From: Psychrobacillus soli
GTDB lineage: Bacteria > Bacillota > Bacilli > Bacillales_A > Planococcaceae
DNA length: 51,099 nucleotides
NCBI RefSeq assembly: GCF_006861775.1
Contig: NZ_VDGG01000014.1
Span: 1-51,099, forward strand
Direction of reading: 5' to 3'
The notes beneath the pieces are model-generated. The model made no database searches, had not been told where the DNA came from, and saw only the letters and a program-made list of their open reading frames with translations. A program made the translations under genes and the position numbers. This document shows positions 15,565 through 22,975 of the stretch, piece by piece. Positions within the stretch are counted from its first letter, which is position 1, and each line of letters opens with the position of its first letter.

Positions 15565-16851
15565 ATGGAAATAGTTCTCATGCTCTTAATTCTTATGGTC
15601 ATATTAATTATGATAAATGTGCCAATTTCATATTCGATTGGGATTGTGTCTATTAGTTACTTTTTTATTAAAGACATTAGCTTACTTACGATTCCCCAAA
15701 GAATGTTTTCAACAATTAACACGTCGACATTGTTTGCTATCCCATTGTTCCTATTAGCAGGTATGCTTATGAATAAAGCGGAAGTAACCGATAAGCTTTA
15801 TCACTTAGCATTTACATTAATAGGTCATATTAGAGGTGGTCTAGCCCATGTTAACGTTTTAAGTTCGATGATGTTTGCATCCATGACTGGTTCAGCTATG
15901 GCGGACATTGTAGGGTTAGGAACTGTGTCAGCAACCGCTATGGAAAAGAAAGGATTTAAGAAAACATTTGCTGCTGCTGTGTCACTTTCAGCTAGTACAA
16001 TTACTCCAATCATCCCACCAAGTATTATTCTAATCGTTTATGGTGTTGTAGCGGAAGTTTCTATTGGACGATTATTTTTGGCAGGAATTTTGCCAGGTTT
16101 AGCGATAGGGCTAATTTTGATGCTGTATATCTATTTGGCTAGTTTCAAAAAGGACTTTCCAAGGGAAAAGTCACGTGCATCTTTTGGAGCTGTAGTAACT
16201 GCTTTCAGACATGCAATTTTACCTCTATTTATGCCTGTAATCATTTTAGGGGGAATACTGCTAGGAATATTTACGCCAACAGAGGCAGGCGCAGTTGCGG
16301 TATTGTATGTTTTGATTATTGGGTTCTTAGTGTATAAAAAGCTAACTGTGAAAATTGTCATTGAAACATTGAAAGAGGTAGCTGCAACTTCGTCAGTGAT
16401 CCTTCTTTTAATTTCAATTAGTGGCATACTTGGTTGGATTATTACGATTGAACAAGTCCCTGTATTATTGACTGATTCATTATTATCACTGACCTCTAAT
16501 CCGATTATTATTTTACTTCTTATCAACGTAATTATATTAATCGCAGGAATGTTTTTGGATGCTACTCCAATTGTTCTTATGTTAGTACCCGTGTTCATGC
16601 CCATACTTTTGAATATTGGCGTAGATCCAGTCCATTTCGGTATTATTATAGGAGTAAACACGATGATAGGGGTTACTACACCTCCAGTAGGTGCAGGTCT
16701 ATACGCCATTAGCGGAGCATTAAAGATAAATGTTATGGATGTCATCAAAGAAATGCTTCCGATGTGGGGTGCCCTTTTTGTTGTTCTGCTTATCATAACA
16801 TTCTGGCCGGGATTATCTTTGACTATACCGAATCTGATATTTGGGAAATAA
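15565..16851 (+). CDS. TRAP transporter large permease (DctM family)
   Basis: A 428-residue membrane protein with about twelve hydrophobic helices, the normal DctM size. Typical stretches include MFASMTGSAMADIVGLGTVSATAM, ASTITPIIPPSIILIVYGV and IFTPTEAGAVAVLYVL, which are the hairpin and proline-rich loops of the ion-transporter fold, and TTPPVGAGLYAISG near the end. AGGAGGTCACC lies before the ATG. It transports the bound acid together with sodium, working with the small subunit encoded next. Confidence 0.92.
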   Translation: MEIVLMLLILMVILIMINVPISYSIGIVSISYFFIKDISLLTIPQRMFSTINTSTLFAIPLFLLAGMLMNKAEVTDKLYHLAFTLIGHIRGGLAHVNVLSSMMFASMTGSAMADIVGLGTVSATAMEKKGFKKTFAAAVSLSASTITPIIPPSIILIVYGVVAEVSIGRLFLAGILPGLAIGLILMLYIYLASFKKDFPREKSRASFGAVVTAFRHAILPLFMPVIILGGILLGIFTPTEAGAVAVLYVLIIGFLVYKKLTVKIVIETLKEVAATSSVILLLISISGILGWIITIEQVPVLLTDSLLSLTSNPIIILLLINVIILIAGMFLDATPIVLMLVPVFMPILLNIGVDPVHFGIIIGVNTMIGVTTPPVGAGLYAISGALKINVMDVIKEMLPMWGALFVVLLIITFWPGLSLTIPNLIFGK

Positions 16852-16872
16852 GTAGAATTGAGAGGTGTAAAC

Positions 16873-17364
16873 ATGATTGAAAAAATCAGAAAGTTGGAAC
16901 AGAGGATTCTAAAACTTGAAGAGTGGTTTATACTAATTGCCTTAGCATGTATCGTTTTTTTTCAAATCATGCAAGTCGTGTTTAGGTATATCTTGTCTTC
17001 ACCAATAGGTTGGGTGGATGAATACTCTCGATTTTTATTTATTTGGATGATCATGATTGGTTCGGCAGTGGCCGTTCAAAAAATTGCTCATTTTAATGTT
17101 GAGTTTCTTGTGGAAAAATTCAATTTACGCATACAGTGGTTAACGAATGTAGTAGTAACAATCTTATCATCTTCTTTCGTTATAATCTTGATTGTTGCCG
17201 GGTTTCGATATTTAGTTGATATGAAAGGGAAAGTTTCATCAGCGACAGGAGTTCCGATAGAGATACTGAATTTTGCTATTCCAGTAGGTTTTACATTAAT
17301 GGCTATGCACCTACTATTCAATATTATTCTAAAAAATAAAAAAGAAGAATTGCCAGTGGAGTGA
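16873..17364 (+). CDS. TRAP transporter small permease (DctQ family)
   Basis: A 163-residue protein with four membrane helices: EWFILIALACIVFFQIMQVVFRY, SRFLFIWMIMIGSAVAVQ, WLTNVVVTILSSSFVIILIVAGF and FTLMAMHLLFNIIL. The motif FRYILSSPIGWVDEYSRFLFIW is the DctQ signature. The ATG at 16873 follows GAGGTG; the TTG at 16858 lies before that site. The gene comes after the large permease, whereas most TRAP operons have the order binding protein, small, large. Confidence 0.88.
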   Translation: MIEKIRKLEQRILKLEEWFILIALACIVFFQIMQVVFRYILSSPIGWVDEYSRFLFIWMIMIGSAVAVQKIAHFNVEFLVEKFNLRIQWLTNVVVTILSSSFVIILIVAGFRYLVDMKGKVSSATGVPIEILNFAIPVGFTLMAMHLLFNIILKNKKEELPVE

Positions 17365-17368
17365 TCAT

Positions 17369-18415
17369 ATGACTAAATCTAAAAAAATGAAGATTGTAAG
17401 TCCACTTGAAATAAAAATAACAGATCAAAAAATACCAAAACTTCAAAATGGTGAAGTTTTAATTAGGATTACTCATACAGGTATTTGCGGAACTGACCTG
17501 AAAATATTCGATGGTACTATCCCTTATGTAAAAGAAGGAACGTTGAAGTATCCGCACACACCTGGCCATGAATGGGTAGGCATTATTGAAAATGTAGGTC
17601 CCGAAGTTGATCCGACTATTCAAATTGGAGATAGGGTTACGGGGGAATGTCATATTGGATGCGGGCATTGTGAGGATTGTGCGAACGGTAGGTCTAACGT
17701 CTGTCAAAAAAGAGCTCGAATAGGAATTTTAGGCGTGGATGGTTCATTTGGAAATTTTATGGTATTTCCAAATAAAGCAGTGCATAAAATTCCTGATACG
17801 ATAAGTGATAAGCAAGCTGTATTAATCGAACCTTTAACGGTAGCCACTTTTGCGCTTGATAAATTAGAAAAAGTTCCAGGTTCTACTCTTGTTATATTTG
17901 GTTTAGGTCCTATTGGATTATTAGTTTCCGAAGTTGCTAGGGTAATGGGGGCAGCTAAAGTTATTGGCATTGATATGAATAGCCAACGCATGGAGACAGC
18001 CTTACGCATGGGCTGTGACATTGTTCTTAATGCAGGGGATCCGGACCTAAGTGTAAAAGTGAAAGAGGCTACTTATCAAAAGGGGCCAGATATAATTGTA
18101 GAAGCTTCAGGAGTCGGTAGTGTCTTGTCGTTGTCATTAAATCTCATCCGAGCCGGGGGCCAATTATCCCTTATAGGCCTTTACAGAGACGATGTAACAT
18201 TAGATGCAAATCTTATCCTTACAAAGGATCTTAAAATACATGGGAATATGGCAAGTGCACGGGTTTGGGAAAGGGCTATTAGACTACTAGAATCAGGTAA
18301 ACTAAATATAGATAGTTTAATTACACATCGCTTCCCTTTTGAAAATAGCGATGAGGCATTCGCAACTGCTTATTATAAAAAAGAAGAGTCGATTAAAGTG
18401 ATTGTAGAAATGTAA
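17369..18415 (+). CDS. Zinc-dependent medium-chain alcohol dehydrogenase
   Basis: A 348-residue MDR dehydrogenase resembling threonine, sorbitol or idonate dehydrogenases. Catalytic zinc ligands are C40 (HTGICGTDLK) and the GHE pair at 66-68; the structural zinc site uses C98, C101, C104 and C112; the NAD fold begins VIFGLGPIGLLVSEVARVMGA and ends its second strand on Asp (GIDMN), which favours NAD. It starts four bases after the TRAP small subunit. In the island it should oxidise a secondary alcohol, for example a hydroxy acid. The true substrate is open. Confidence 0.85.
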   Translation: MTKSKKMKIVSPLEIKITDQKIPKLQNGEVLIRITHTGICGTDLKIFDGTIPYVKEGTLKYPHTPGHEWVGIIENVGPEVDPTIQIGDRVTGECHIGCGHCEDCANGRSNVCQKRARIGILGVDGSFGNFMVFPNKAVHKIPDTISDKQAVLIEPLTVATFALDKLEKVPGSTLVIFGLGPIGLLVSEVARVMGAAKVIGIDMNSQRMETALRMGCDIVLNAGDPDLSVKVKEATYQKGPDIIVEASGVGSVLSLSLNLIRAGGQLSLIGLYRDDVTLDANLILTKDLKIHGNMASARVWERAIRLLESGKLNIDSLITHRFPFENSDEAFATAYYKKEESIKVIVEM

Positions 18416-18439
18416 GAACTGGAAAGGGGATTAAAAGGA

Positions 18440-19222
18440 TTGAGTAAAATTCAAGTAGATATTCAAGGCGATGGAATAGCCATCCTAACCTTAAACTATC
18501 CGGAAAAAAGAAATGTATTATCCTCATTTATCATGAAGGAACTTAATGATCAAATAAAGAGGCTATATACAATGAAGGAAAAAGTAAAAGTGCTAATCAT
18601 TCGTTCTGAGTATCCGGCATTTTTTAGCAGTGGTGGAGATATCAAAGAGTGGCATAGCTATTCAAAATCAGAAGCCTATGATGAAGGGACTAGTGGAAGC
18701 AAGATTTTTTCCCAAATCGAAAATAGTCCATTTATAACGATTGCCTCGATTAGCGGCACTTGCCTAGGTGGCGGTAGTGAATTAGCTTTATCTTGTGACC
18801 TTCGAATTTGCACGGAGGATGCAGTATTTGGTCAACCGGAAGTTATTCTTGGAAATGGCCCAAGTTGGGGAGGCTATTACCGACTTGCAAGAACAATCGG
18901 TGTTTCCAAAGCAAAAGAATGGATTCTTCTAGGGGAAAACTATTCAGCTAAGCAAGCAGAGCAGTGTGGTTACGTTCATAAAGTTACAAGGGACACAAAG
19001 GAACTGCAAAAAACGACCCATCGAATTGCTAGACAGCTTGCGAGTAATTTTCAAGCTGCGAAGGTTTCAAAACTTATTTTAAATCAGATTGAAGAAGAAA
19101 TGGTACCAACCAATGTAATGGTTGATGCATTGAGTGCATCTATATTTGCGGAAACAGAACTCTCCATTACTCGGAAAAAAGCATTTTTAGACAAGAGATT
19201 AAATGAAGTAATTGTAACTTAA
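18440..19222 (+). CDS. Enoyl-CoA hydratase/isomerase (crotonase family)
   Basis: A 260-residue crotonase. The oxyanion-hole loops are FSSGGDIKEW and SGTCLGGGSELALSCD, and both canonical acid-base glutamates are present, E114 and E134, spaced by 20 as in rat crotonase, so hydratase activity is likely. The usual PGxGGTQRL is replaced by GPSWGGYYRL, suggesting a non-standard acyl group. TTG at 18440 is used after AAAGGGGA. It would hydrate the enoyl-CoA formed by the dehydrogenase of the island, as CaiD does in carnitine metabolism. Confidence 0.85.
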   Translation: MSKIQVDIQGDGIAILTLNYPEKRNVLSSFIMKELNDQIKRLYTMKEKVKVLIIRSEYPAFFSSGGDIKEWHSYSKSEAYDEGTSGSKIFSQIENSPFITIASISGTCLGGGSELALSCDLRICTEDAVFGQPEVILGNGPSWGGYYRLARTIGVSKAKEWILLGENYSAKQAEQCGYVHKVTRDTKELQKTTHRIARQLASNFQAAKVSKLILNQIEEEMVPTNVMVDALSASIFAETELSITRKKAFLDKRLNEVIVT

Positions 19223-19307
19223 GCCAATTTTATTACCTACTTCGCTATTGGAATGGCCTAGAGGAGTCCCGTTTTTTCACAAAAAAATTAATTATGACAA
19301 TTCAAAG

Positions 19308-19327
19308 TATAATGGTAAACTTGCCAT
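19308..19327 (+). promoter_or_regulatory. Possible promoter/operator of the LacI-type gene
   Basis: TATAAT (19308-19313) runs straight into an imperfect palindrome ATGGTAAACTTGCCAT (19312-19327). No convincing -35 box is 17 bp upstream. The palindrome differs from the two island operators, so self-regulation is only a possibility. Confidence 0.3.
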
Positions 19328-19362
19328 TAACTATGGAGGAAAATTCTATCAGGAGATGCGAA

Positions 19363-20388
19363 ATGACAAAAGAAAATGCAACAATTCAAGATGTGGCGAA
19401 TCTTGCAGGTGTTTCAAAAGCGACTGTATCAAAATATATAAATGATATCCCCTATGTGGCAACTAAAACGCGAAAGAAAATTGCAGAGGCGATAGAAGAA
19501 CTTCAATTTCGTCCAAATACGTTTGCACGTGGCTTAGCGAATAAATCGCTTAGTTTAATTGGTTTAGTTATTTCGGACTTTCAAGTATCAATCAATATGG
19601 AACTCATTAAAGCCATTGAAGTAGAGTCTAGACGACTTGGGTATAATTTAGTGCTTGTCAGTACGGATGATGATGATAAGAAAGAGGAAGAAGTTTGCGA
19701 GATTTTGATTAACCAGTATCGGCATTTAGATGGAATTATCCTTGCGAATATGAGAATAAATGGCACGAGTTTATCAAAGCTGGAAGGTGTTTTTAAAAAT
19801 ATTGTTATGGTCCATCGTCATGTTGAATCTATGGCAGTTGACTATGTCGTAATTGACGGCTATTTGGGTGGGAAGTTAGCTGCTGAGTATTTAATTAGGC
19901 AAGGTCATAAAAATTTAGCAATGATTTCTGGTCCTACAAACATTTTTCAATTTAAAGAAAGAATCGAAGGATTTAAAAGTGTTATAAAAGAGTATGGGAT
20001 TGAAGAGCAAGCATTGATTATTGAAACCGACCAATCTTTAGAGGAAGGATACAGGGCAGCAGAAAGAATCGTTTTAGAACACAAACTGGCTACGGCTATT
20101 TTTGCAAGCAGTGATATGTTGGCACTAGGGGTTATAGAGGCGGCAACCCACTATGGTTGGGATATTCCTAATGAAATATCGTTAATTGGTTACGATAATA
20201 TTTTCTTTTCTAAGTTGGCTAGAGTGCCCCTTACTACAATTGATAGCCGGATGAAAGAACTAGGGACAACTGCTGTCCAACTACTCAATGAACGTATAAA
20301 GGGAAGAGCTACTTTAGAACAAATTAAGTTACGGCCTTCTTTAGTAGTTAGAGATTCATGCATTAAATTAAGTGTCCCAAATAAGTAA
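19363..20388 (+). CDS. LacI/GalR-family transcriptional regulator
   Basis: A 341-residue regulator. The N-terminal helix-turn-helix and hinge are clear: TIQDVANLAGVSKATVSKYIN followed by VATKTRKKIAEAIEELQFRPN. A periplasmic-binding-like effector domain follows, with SLIGLVISDFQVSINMELIKAIE, VVIDGYLGGKLAAEYLIRQGH and SLIGYDNIFFSKLARVPLTTI. The ATG at 19363 is used because AGGAGATG precedes it and the protein then starts like its family. It closes island A and probably represses it by binding the two palindromes near 9170 and 9602 until an intermediate or substrate is present. Confidence 0.9.
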   Translation: MTKENATIQDVANLAGVSKATVSKYINDIPYVATKTRKKIAEAIEELQFRPNTFARGLANKSLSLIGLVISDFQVSINMELIKAIEVESRRLGYNLVLVSTDDDDKKEEEVCEILINQYRHLDGIILANMRINGTSLSKLEGVFKNIVMVHRHVESMAVDYVVIDGYLGGKLAAEYLIRQGHKNLAMISGPTNIFQFKERIEGFKSVIKEYGIEEQALIIETDQSLEEGYRAAERIVLEHKLATAIFASSDMLALGVIEAATHYGWDIPNEISLIGYDNIFFSKLARVPLTTIDSRMKELGTTAVQLLNERIKGRATLEQIKLRPSLVVRDSCIKLSVPNK

Positions 20389-20408
20389 TACACCTCAAGT
20401 AATTCATG

Positions 20409-20468
20409 AAGACACTTTTTCCTGTGTATGGTCATTCTTACTGCTCATGTACAGGACGGTGTCTTTTT
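20409..20468 (+). terminator. Terminator ending island A
   Basis: AAGACAC (20409-20415) pairs with GTGTCTT (20459-20465), and inside it CCTGT pairs with ACAGG. TTTTT follows. It begins about 20 bases after the regulator stop. Confidence 0.65.
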
Positions 20469-20711
20469 GTTTGCCATTCAGGAATAAAGAAAGGAACCAA
20501 ATGTTGAAATTAGTAAAAATTTTTATTGGAGATGGGGGAGAAGGCACAGTCCAATCATTCATTGGGACTGCACAAGAACTTCAGAAGATTAGTAATTATT
20601 AATTGTCTTATATATGTTATTTCGAATAATAAGAGTATTTTCGTAAAAGATAAATATTTTTCTATGGAATCCATTATTTTTAGCATAGTGGGTAAAAAAG
20701 GGGGATTGCTA

Positions 20712-20903
20712 GTGGGCAGATTAAAAGATAAGGGAAAAATTATCACTGACGTTACAAATGGACAAGGTACAGCAAAGCCGCGTTTGTTTACTAATGAAGG
20801 GACTAATCTTGTCGTAACAGATATACAAGAGGAACTATTGGCTAAAAAAACGGAAGTAATCGATAAGATGCACACGTTTCTACTTTGTTTAACAGTAAGG
20901 TAG
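20712..20903 (+). pseudogene. Relic of a short-chain dehydrogenase/reductase, 5' end
   Basis: From the GTG at 20712, after a fitting AAAGGGGGA, the frame reads VGRLKDKGKIITDVTNGQG, then KPRLFTNEGTNLVVTDIQEELL, then stops after 63 residues. This is clearly the first beta-alpha-beta of an SDR enzyme, where the normal form is GRLKDKVAIITGAASGIG and LFAEEGAKVVVTDI. The glycine-rich cofactor loop has lost key glycines (ITDVTNGQG), and the remaining 180 or so residues are missing. It cannot be an active enzyme. The 20475-20711 stretch before it holds no convincing gene; one 33-residue frame at 20501-20602 is not recognisable. Confidence 0.7.
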
Positions 20904-20931
20904 AAGACTTCCAAGTCAGTATGGAAATTAA

Positions 20932-20968
20932 AAAGCCTGAGTCCATCTGAAAAACGGAACCAGGCTTT
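20932..20968. terminator. Weak hairpin after the SDR relic
   Basis: AAAGCCTG (20932-20939) pairs with CAGGCTTT (20961-20968) over eight bases. The loop is 21 bases and the T-run is short. It could be a leftover terminator. Confidence 0.4.
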
Positions 20969-20999
20969 AATAAGAGATTCTCTAAGTTTTCTTCTTAAA

Positions 21000-21071
21000 C
21001 TATTTACCGAAATGGTAGACATCCTAAATATTAGGTGGTTCAGAACGAATTTAATACGATGCTGCACCGCC
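21000..21071 (-). pseudogene. Relic of the C-terminus of a LysM/GH18 hydrolase
   Basis: Read on the minus strand from 21071, codons give GGAASY-stop-IRSEPPNI-stop-DVYHFGK-stop. The intact LysM/GH18 protein at 43220-44590 ends GGAAAWYIGSETPDIWDVYHFNK. Fifteen of 23 positions agree, including the position of the final stop, and both internal stops sit at aromatic codons (Tyr and Trp). Only the last part of the gene is recognisable; upstream, towards 21200, the similarity fades. This is a dead paralog or a dead relative of that gene. Confidence 0.7.
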
Positions 21072-21201
21072 TATATTTTCAAACTCCTGTGATTTCACAA
21101 AAGGATTAATATCTTCTATATTATTATAATAAGCACCTGTAAATCATCCTTCATCTATATGATTTATTTCATTAATATCCCAGTTAATAATTTTAAACAC
21201 T

Positions 21202-21238
21202 GAAAATACCTCTGTCCAAAATGGATGGAGGTATTTTC
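21202..21238. terminator. Bidirectional hairpin/terminator
   Basis: GAAAATACCTC (21202-21212) and GAGGTATTTTC (21228-21238) form a perfect 11-bp stem with a 15-base loop. It has A-rich and T-rich flanks and lies between the relic region and the TnpB fragment. Confidence 0.55.
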
Positions 21239-21254
21239 TAGTAAAATTATAATT

Positions 21255-21298
21255 AAGCCAAGAACACCCGTGACTTCAGTCATGAGATGAATTGGCTT
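21255..21298 (+). mobile_element. Left-end hairpin of an IS200/IS605-type (IS1341-like) element
   Basis: AAGCCAA (21255-21261) pairs with TTGGCTT (21292-21298), and inside is a smaller stem GACT-TC-AGTC in CCCGTGACTTCAGTCATGAG. The string GTGACTT-AGTCATG-GATGAATTGGC is familiar from ends of IS605-group TnpB elements in Bacilli. A T-run follows. It sits about 90 bases before the tnpB fragment. Assigning it as the element end is recall plus position. Confidence 0.5.
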
Positions 21299-21384
21299 TC
21301 TTTTTTTCGAAATACAAATGTCATCATATTGAGAACTTGTGTTCTTTTTAGTGGAATATACTTAGGAAAGGTAGGTGAAAAACT

Positions 21385-22025
21385 GTGGAAAAGTTGAATA
21401 AAGAATATCGAACTTACCAAATCAACATTAAAAACGGTCATAGAATGTATTCCTATTTCGATGAACTTTGTTTAAACAGTAATAACTTAAACAACACCAC
21501 GAATTTCTTTATCAGACAAGTATATACTGCTCTATACAATGAGGGAATCCTACAGCCTTTACAACAAGAGGTTCTAAAAGTTATTCTTGATAACATCGAT
21601 ATAATGAATGCCAATCAACGAAAAGCATTTCTTAAAAAATTAGAAAAAGAACAGTTGAAACCAAAAGACGAACAAAAAGAAATAAAGGAAAATCTATTTG
21701 ATTTCCCTTCAAAAGAGAAGTCCTTTTTAGGCTATAACTTTTTGGATTGTCTGTTTAAGACAATGAAGCAAAAAGATTATTATTCGCTGCCTGGTCAAAT
21801 AAATCAACAGGTTGTTCAGAATGTTGTACAAACTGGAAGAGTTTTTTTGCAAGCTTAAAAGAGTTCAAAAAGAATCCAGGAAAATATACAGCAAGACCTT
21901 CTATTCCTGGTTATTTACCGAAAGGAAGCAGAAAAGAAACTGTTCTTTCGAATCAAATTTGCAAAATAAATGCCGGTAAACTTCTGAGCTTTCCAAAAAC
22001 CAAAAGAAAAATAAATATAGGTAAG
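21385..22025 (+). pseudogene. tnpB: TnpB (IS605 OrfB family) N-terminal fragment, frameshifted
   Basis: The first 150 residues match the N-terminal region of TnpB: YRTYQINIKNGHRMYSYFDE, NTTNFFIRQVYTALYNEG, KEKSFLGYNFLDCLFKTMKQ and DYYSLPGQINQQVVQNV. Near 21830 one base is missing, so the frame ends at 21858, while the adjacent frame goes on as WKSFFASLKEFKKNPGKY, PSIPGYLPKG, and NAGKLLSFPKTKRKINIGKL. The catalytic RuvC-like domain and zinc finger that should follow are absent: after about 22025 the reading frame enters unrelated sequence. The element is dead. Confidence 0.8.
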
Positions 22026-22400
22026 TTGGCCAATGTAGACGAAAATAGATTTTTCGATTTTGAAAAGGACCTACAGCAGCTTAGGGGGAAACATATTCGG
22101 TGTAACTACAATATAAGAGGACATTTCGAAGTACAGTTAAATGGCAAAATGTTTTCTACACTTGTTTATAAAACATTGGATTATTTAGCTATTTATCGTG
22201 AGAAAATGGAAGGTCGATACTTATTTTTCATCGATTCCGAATCGGAAGATAATGAAGAAATTAGGCATAAAATGCATTTATTACCCCAAAATTTACAATC
22301 ACTCAATTTACCAGTCCATTTCTCAGAAATACAAAAGGAAGTGTATGTAAAAAACTGGATTCGTAGCATTCAGGATTATGGAACAGAAATTCTAGATTAA
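22026..22400 (+). CDS. Unknown protein, fused in frame behind the TnpB fragment
   Basis: A 124-residue frame starting at a TTG (22026) that is not preceded by a ribosome site; in fact it is the in-frame continuation of the second TnpB piece, open from about 21840. It is not TnpB: it reads NRFFDFEKDLQQLRGKHIRCN, GHFEVQLNGKMFSTLVYKTLDYLAIYREKMEG, YLFFIDSESEDNEE, LPVHFSEIQKEVYVKNWIRSIQDYG. The acidic, mixed alpha/beta character and its place right before a SUKH protein suggest another immunity-type protein whose own 5' end was replaced by the mobile-element fragment. I do not recognise a family. Confidence 0.5.
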   Translation: MANVDENRFFDFEKDLQQLRGKHIRCNYNIRGHFEVQLNGKMFSTLVYKTLDYLAIYREKMEGRYLFFIDSESEDNEEIRHKMHLLPQNLQSLNLPVHFSEIQKEVYVKNWIRSIQDYGTEILD

Positions 22401-22438
22401 TTGGCGGTGCTCTTAACTTATACACAGGGAATGAAATA

Positions 22439-22876
22439 ATGAAATGGAAAAATTACATAGAGTCAATTTCGAAAGATTATCATTTTAAAACACCTGCAAC
22501 GAATGCGGAAATAACGCTTCTTAAAGATGAGTTAAATATTGAATTACCTGGAAAGTTACTAGAATTATACTATGAAACAAATGGGATATTTGATGAACAT
22601 GCATGTCCTCTTATTTGGTCTATAGAACAGATAATAGAAGACAATTTATTTTTTAGAAATTTTGGTGACTATAAAGATTTCTATATGCATTTCGATCATT
22701 TACTATTTTTCTCAGATGCCGGCAATGGGGACTTATTTGGGTACCGAATATTAAATGGGAGCATTCAAGATGATGAAATTTTTGCATGGAATCATGAAGA
22801 CGATAGTAGAACATGGGTCTCCTCTTCGTTAGAAAACTTTGTGAAAGGCTGGATTACGGGAGAAGTTACTGTTTAA
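22439..22876 (+). CDS. SMI1/KNR4 (SUKH-1) family immunity-like protein
   Basis: A 145-residue cytoplasmic protein. SUKH features are seen in order: ATNAEITLLKDELNIELPGKLLELYYETNGIF (the helix then the LPxxYxxxNG core), LIWSIEQIIEDN, LLFFSDAGNGDLFGY, IFAWNHEDDSRTWVSSSLENFVKGWITG. In bacteria these proteins usually neutralise polymorphic or contact-dependent toxins. No toxin gene is next to it in this window, so it is an orphan immunity gene, perhaps kept for protection against neighbours. A weak AGGGA is the only ribosome site. Confidence 0.75.
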   Translation: MKWKNYIESISKDYHFKTPATNAEITLLKDELNIELPGKLLELYYETNGIFDEHACPLIWSIEQIIEDNLFFRNFGDYKDFYMHFDHLLFFSDAGNGDLFGYRILNGSIQDDEIFAWNHEDDSRTWVSSSLENFVKGWITGEVTV

Positions 22877-22975
22877 TAGCAATGTGTCCTAAAAGTTTGA
22901 AATATCCGAGTTGAAAGAGTAAAGTGGAGTTGTTTTTGAATTTCTTTACTTAATTAGAAAAGGGAGACCTGAAGT

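Noticed and set aside
16131-16874. 247-residue open frame on the minus strand inside the TRAP large permease gene
   Set aside because: It is the antisense shadow of a clear DctM gene, with low-complexity Ile/Thr/Asn content and no ribosome site.
20555-21067. 170-residue minus-strand frame across the relic region
   Set aside because: It covers the SDR relic in antisense and runs through the GH18 tail relic in the wrong frame; no start signal and no recognisable domain.
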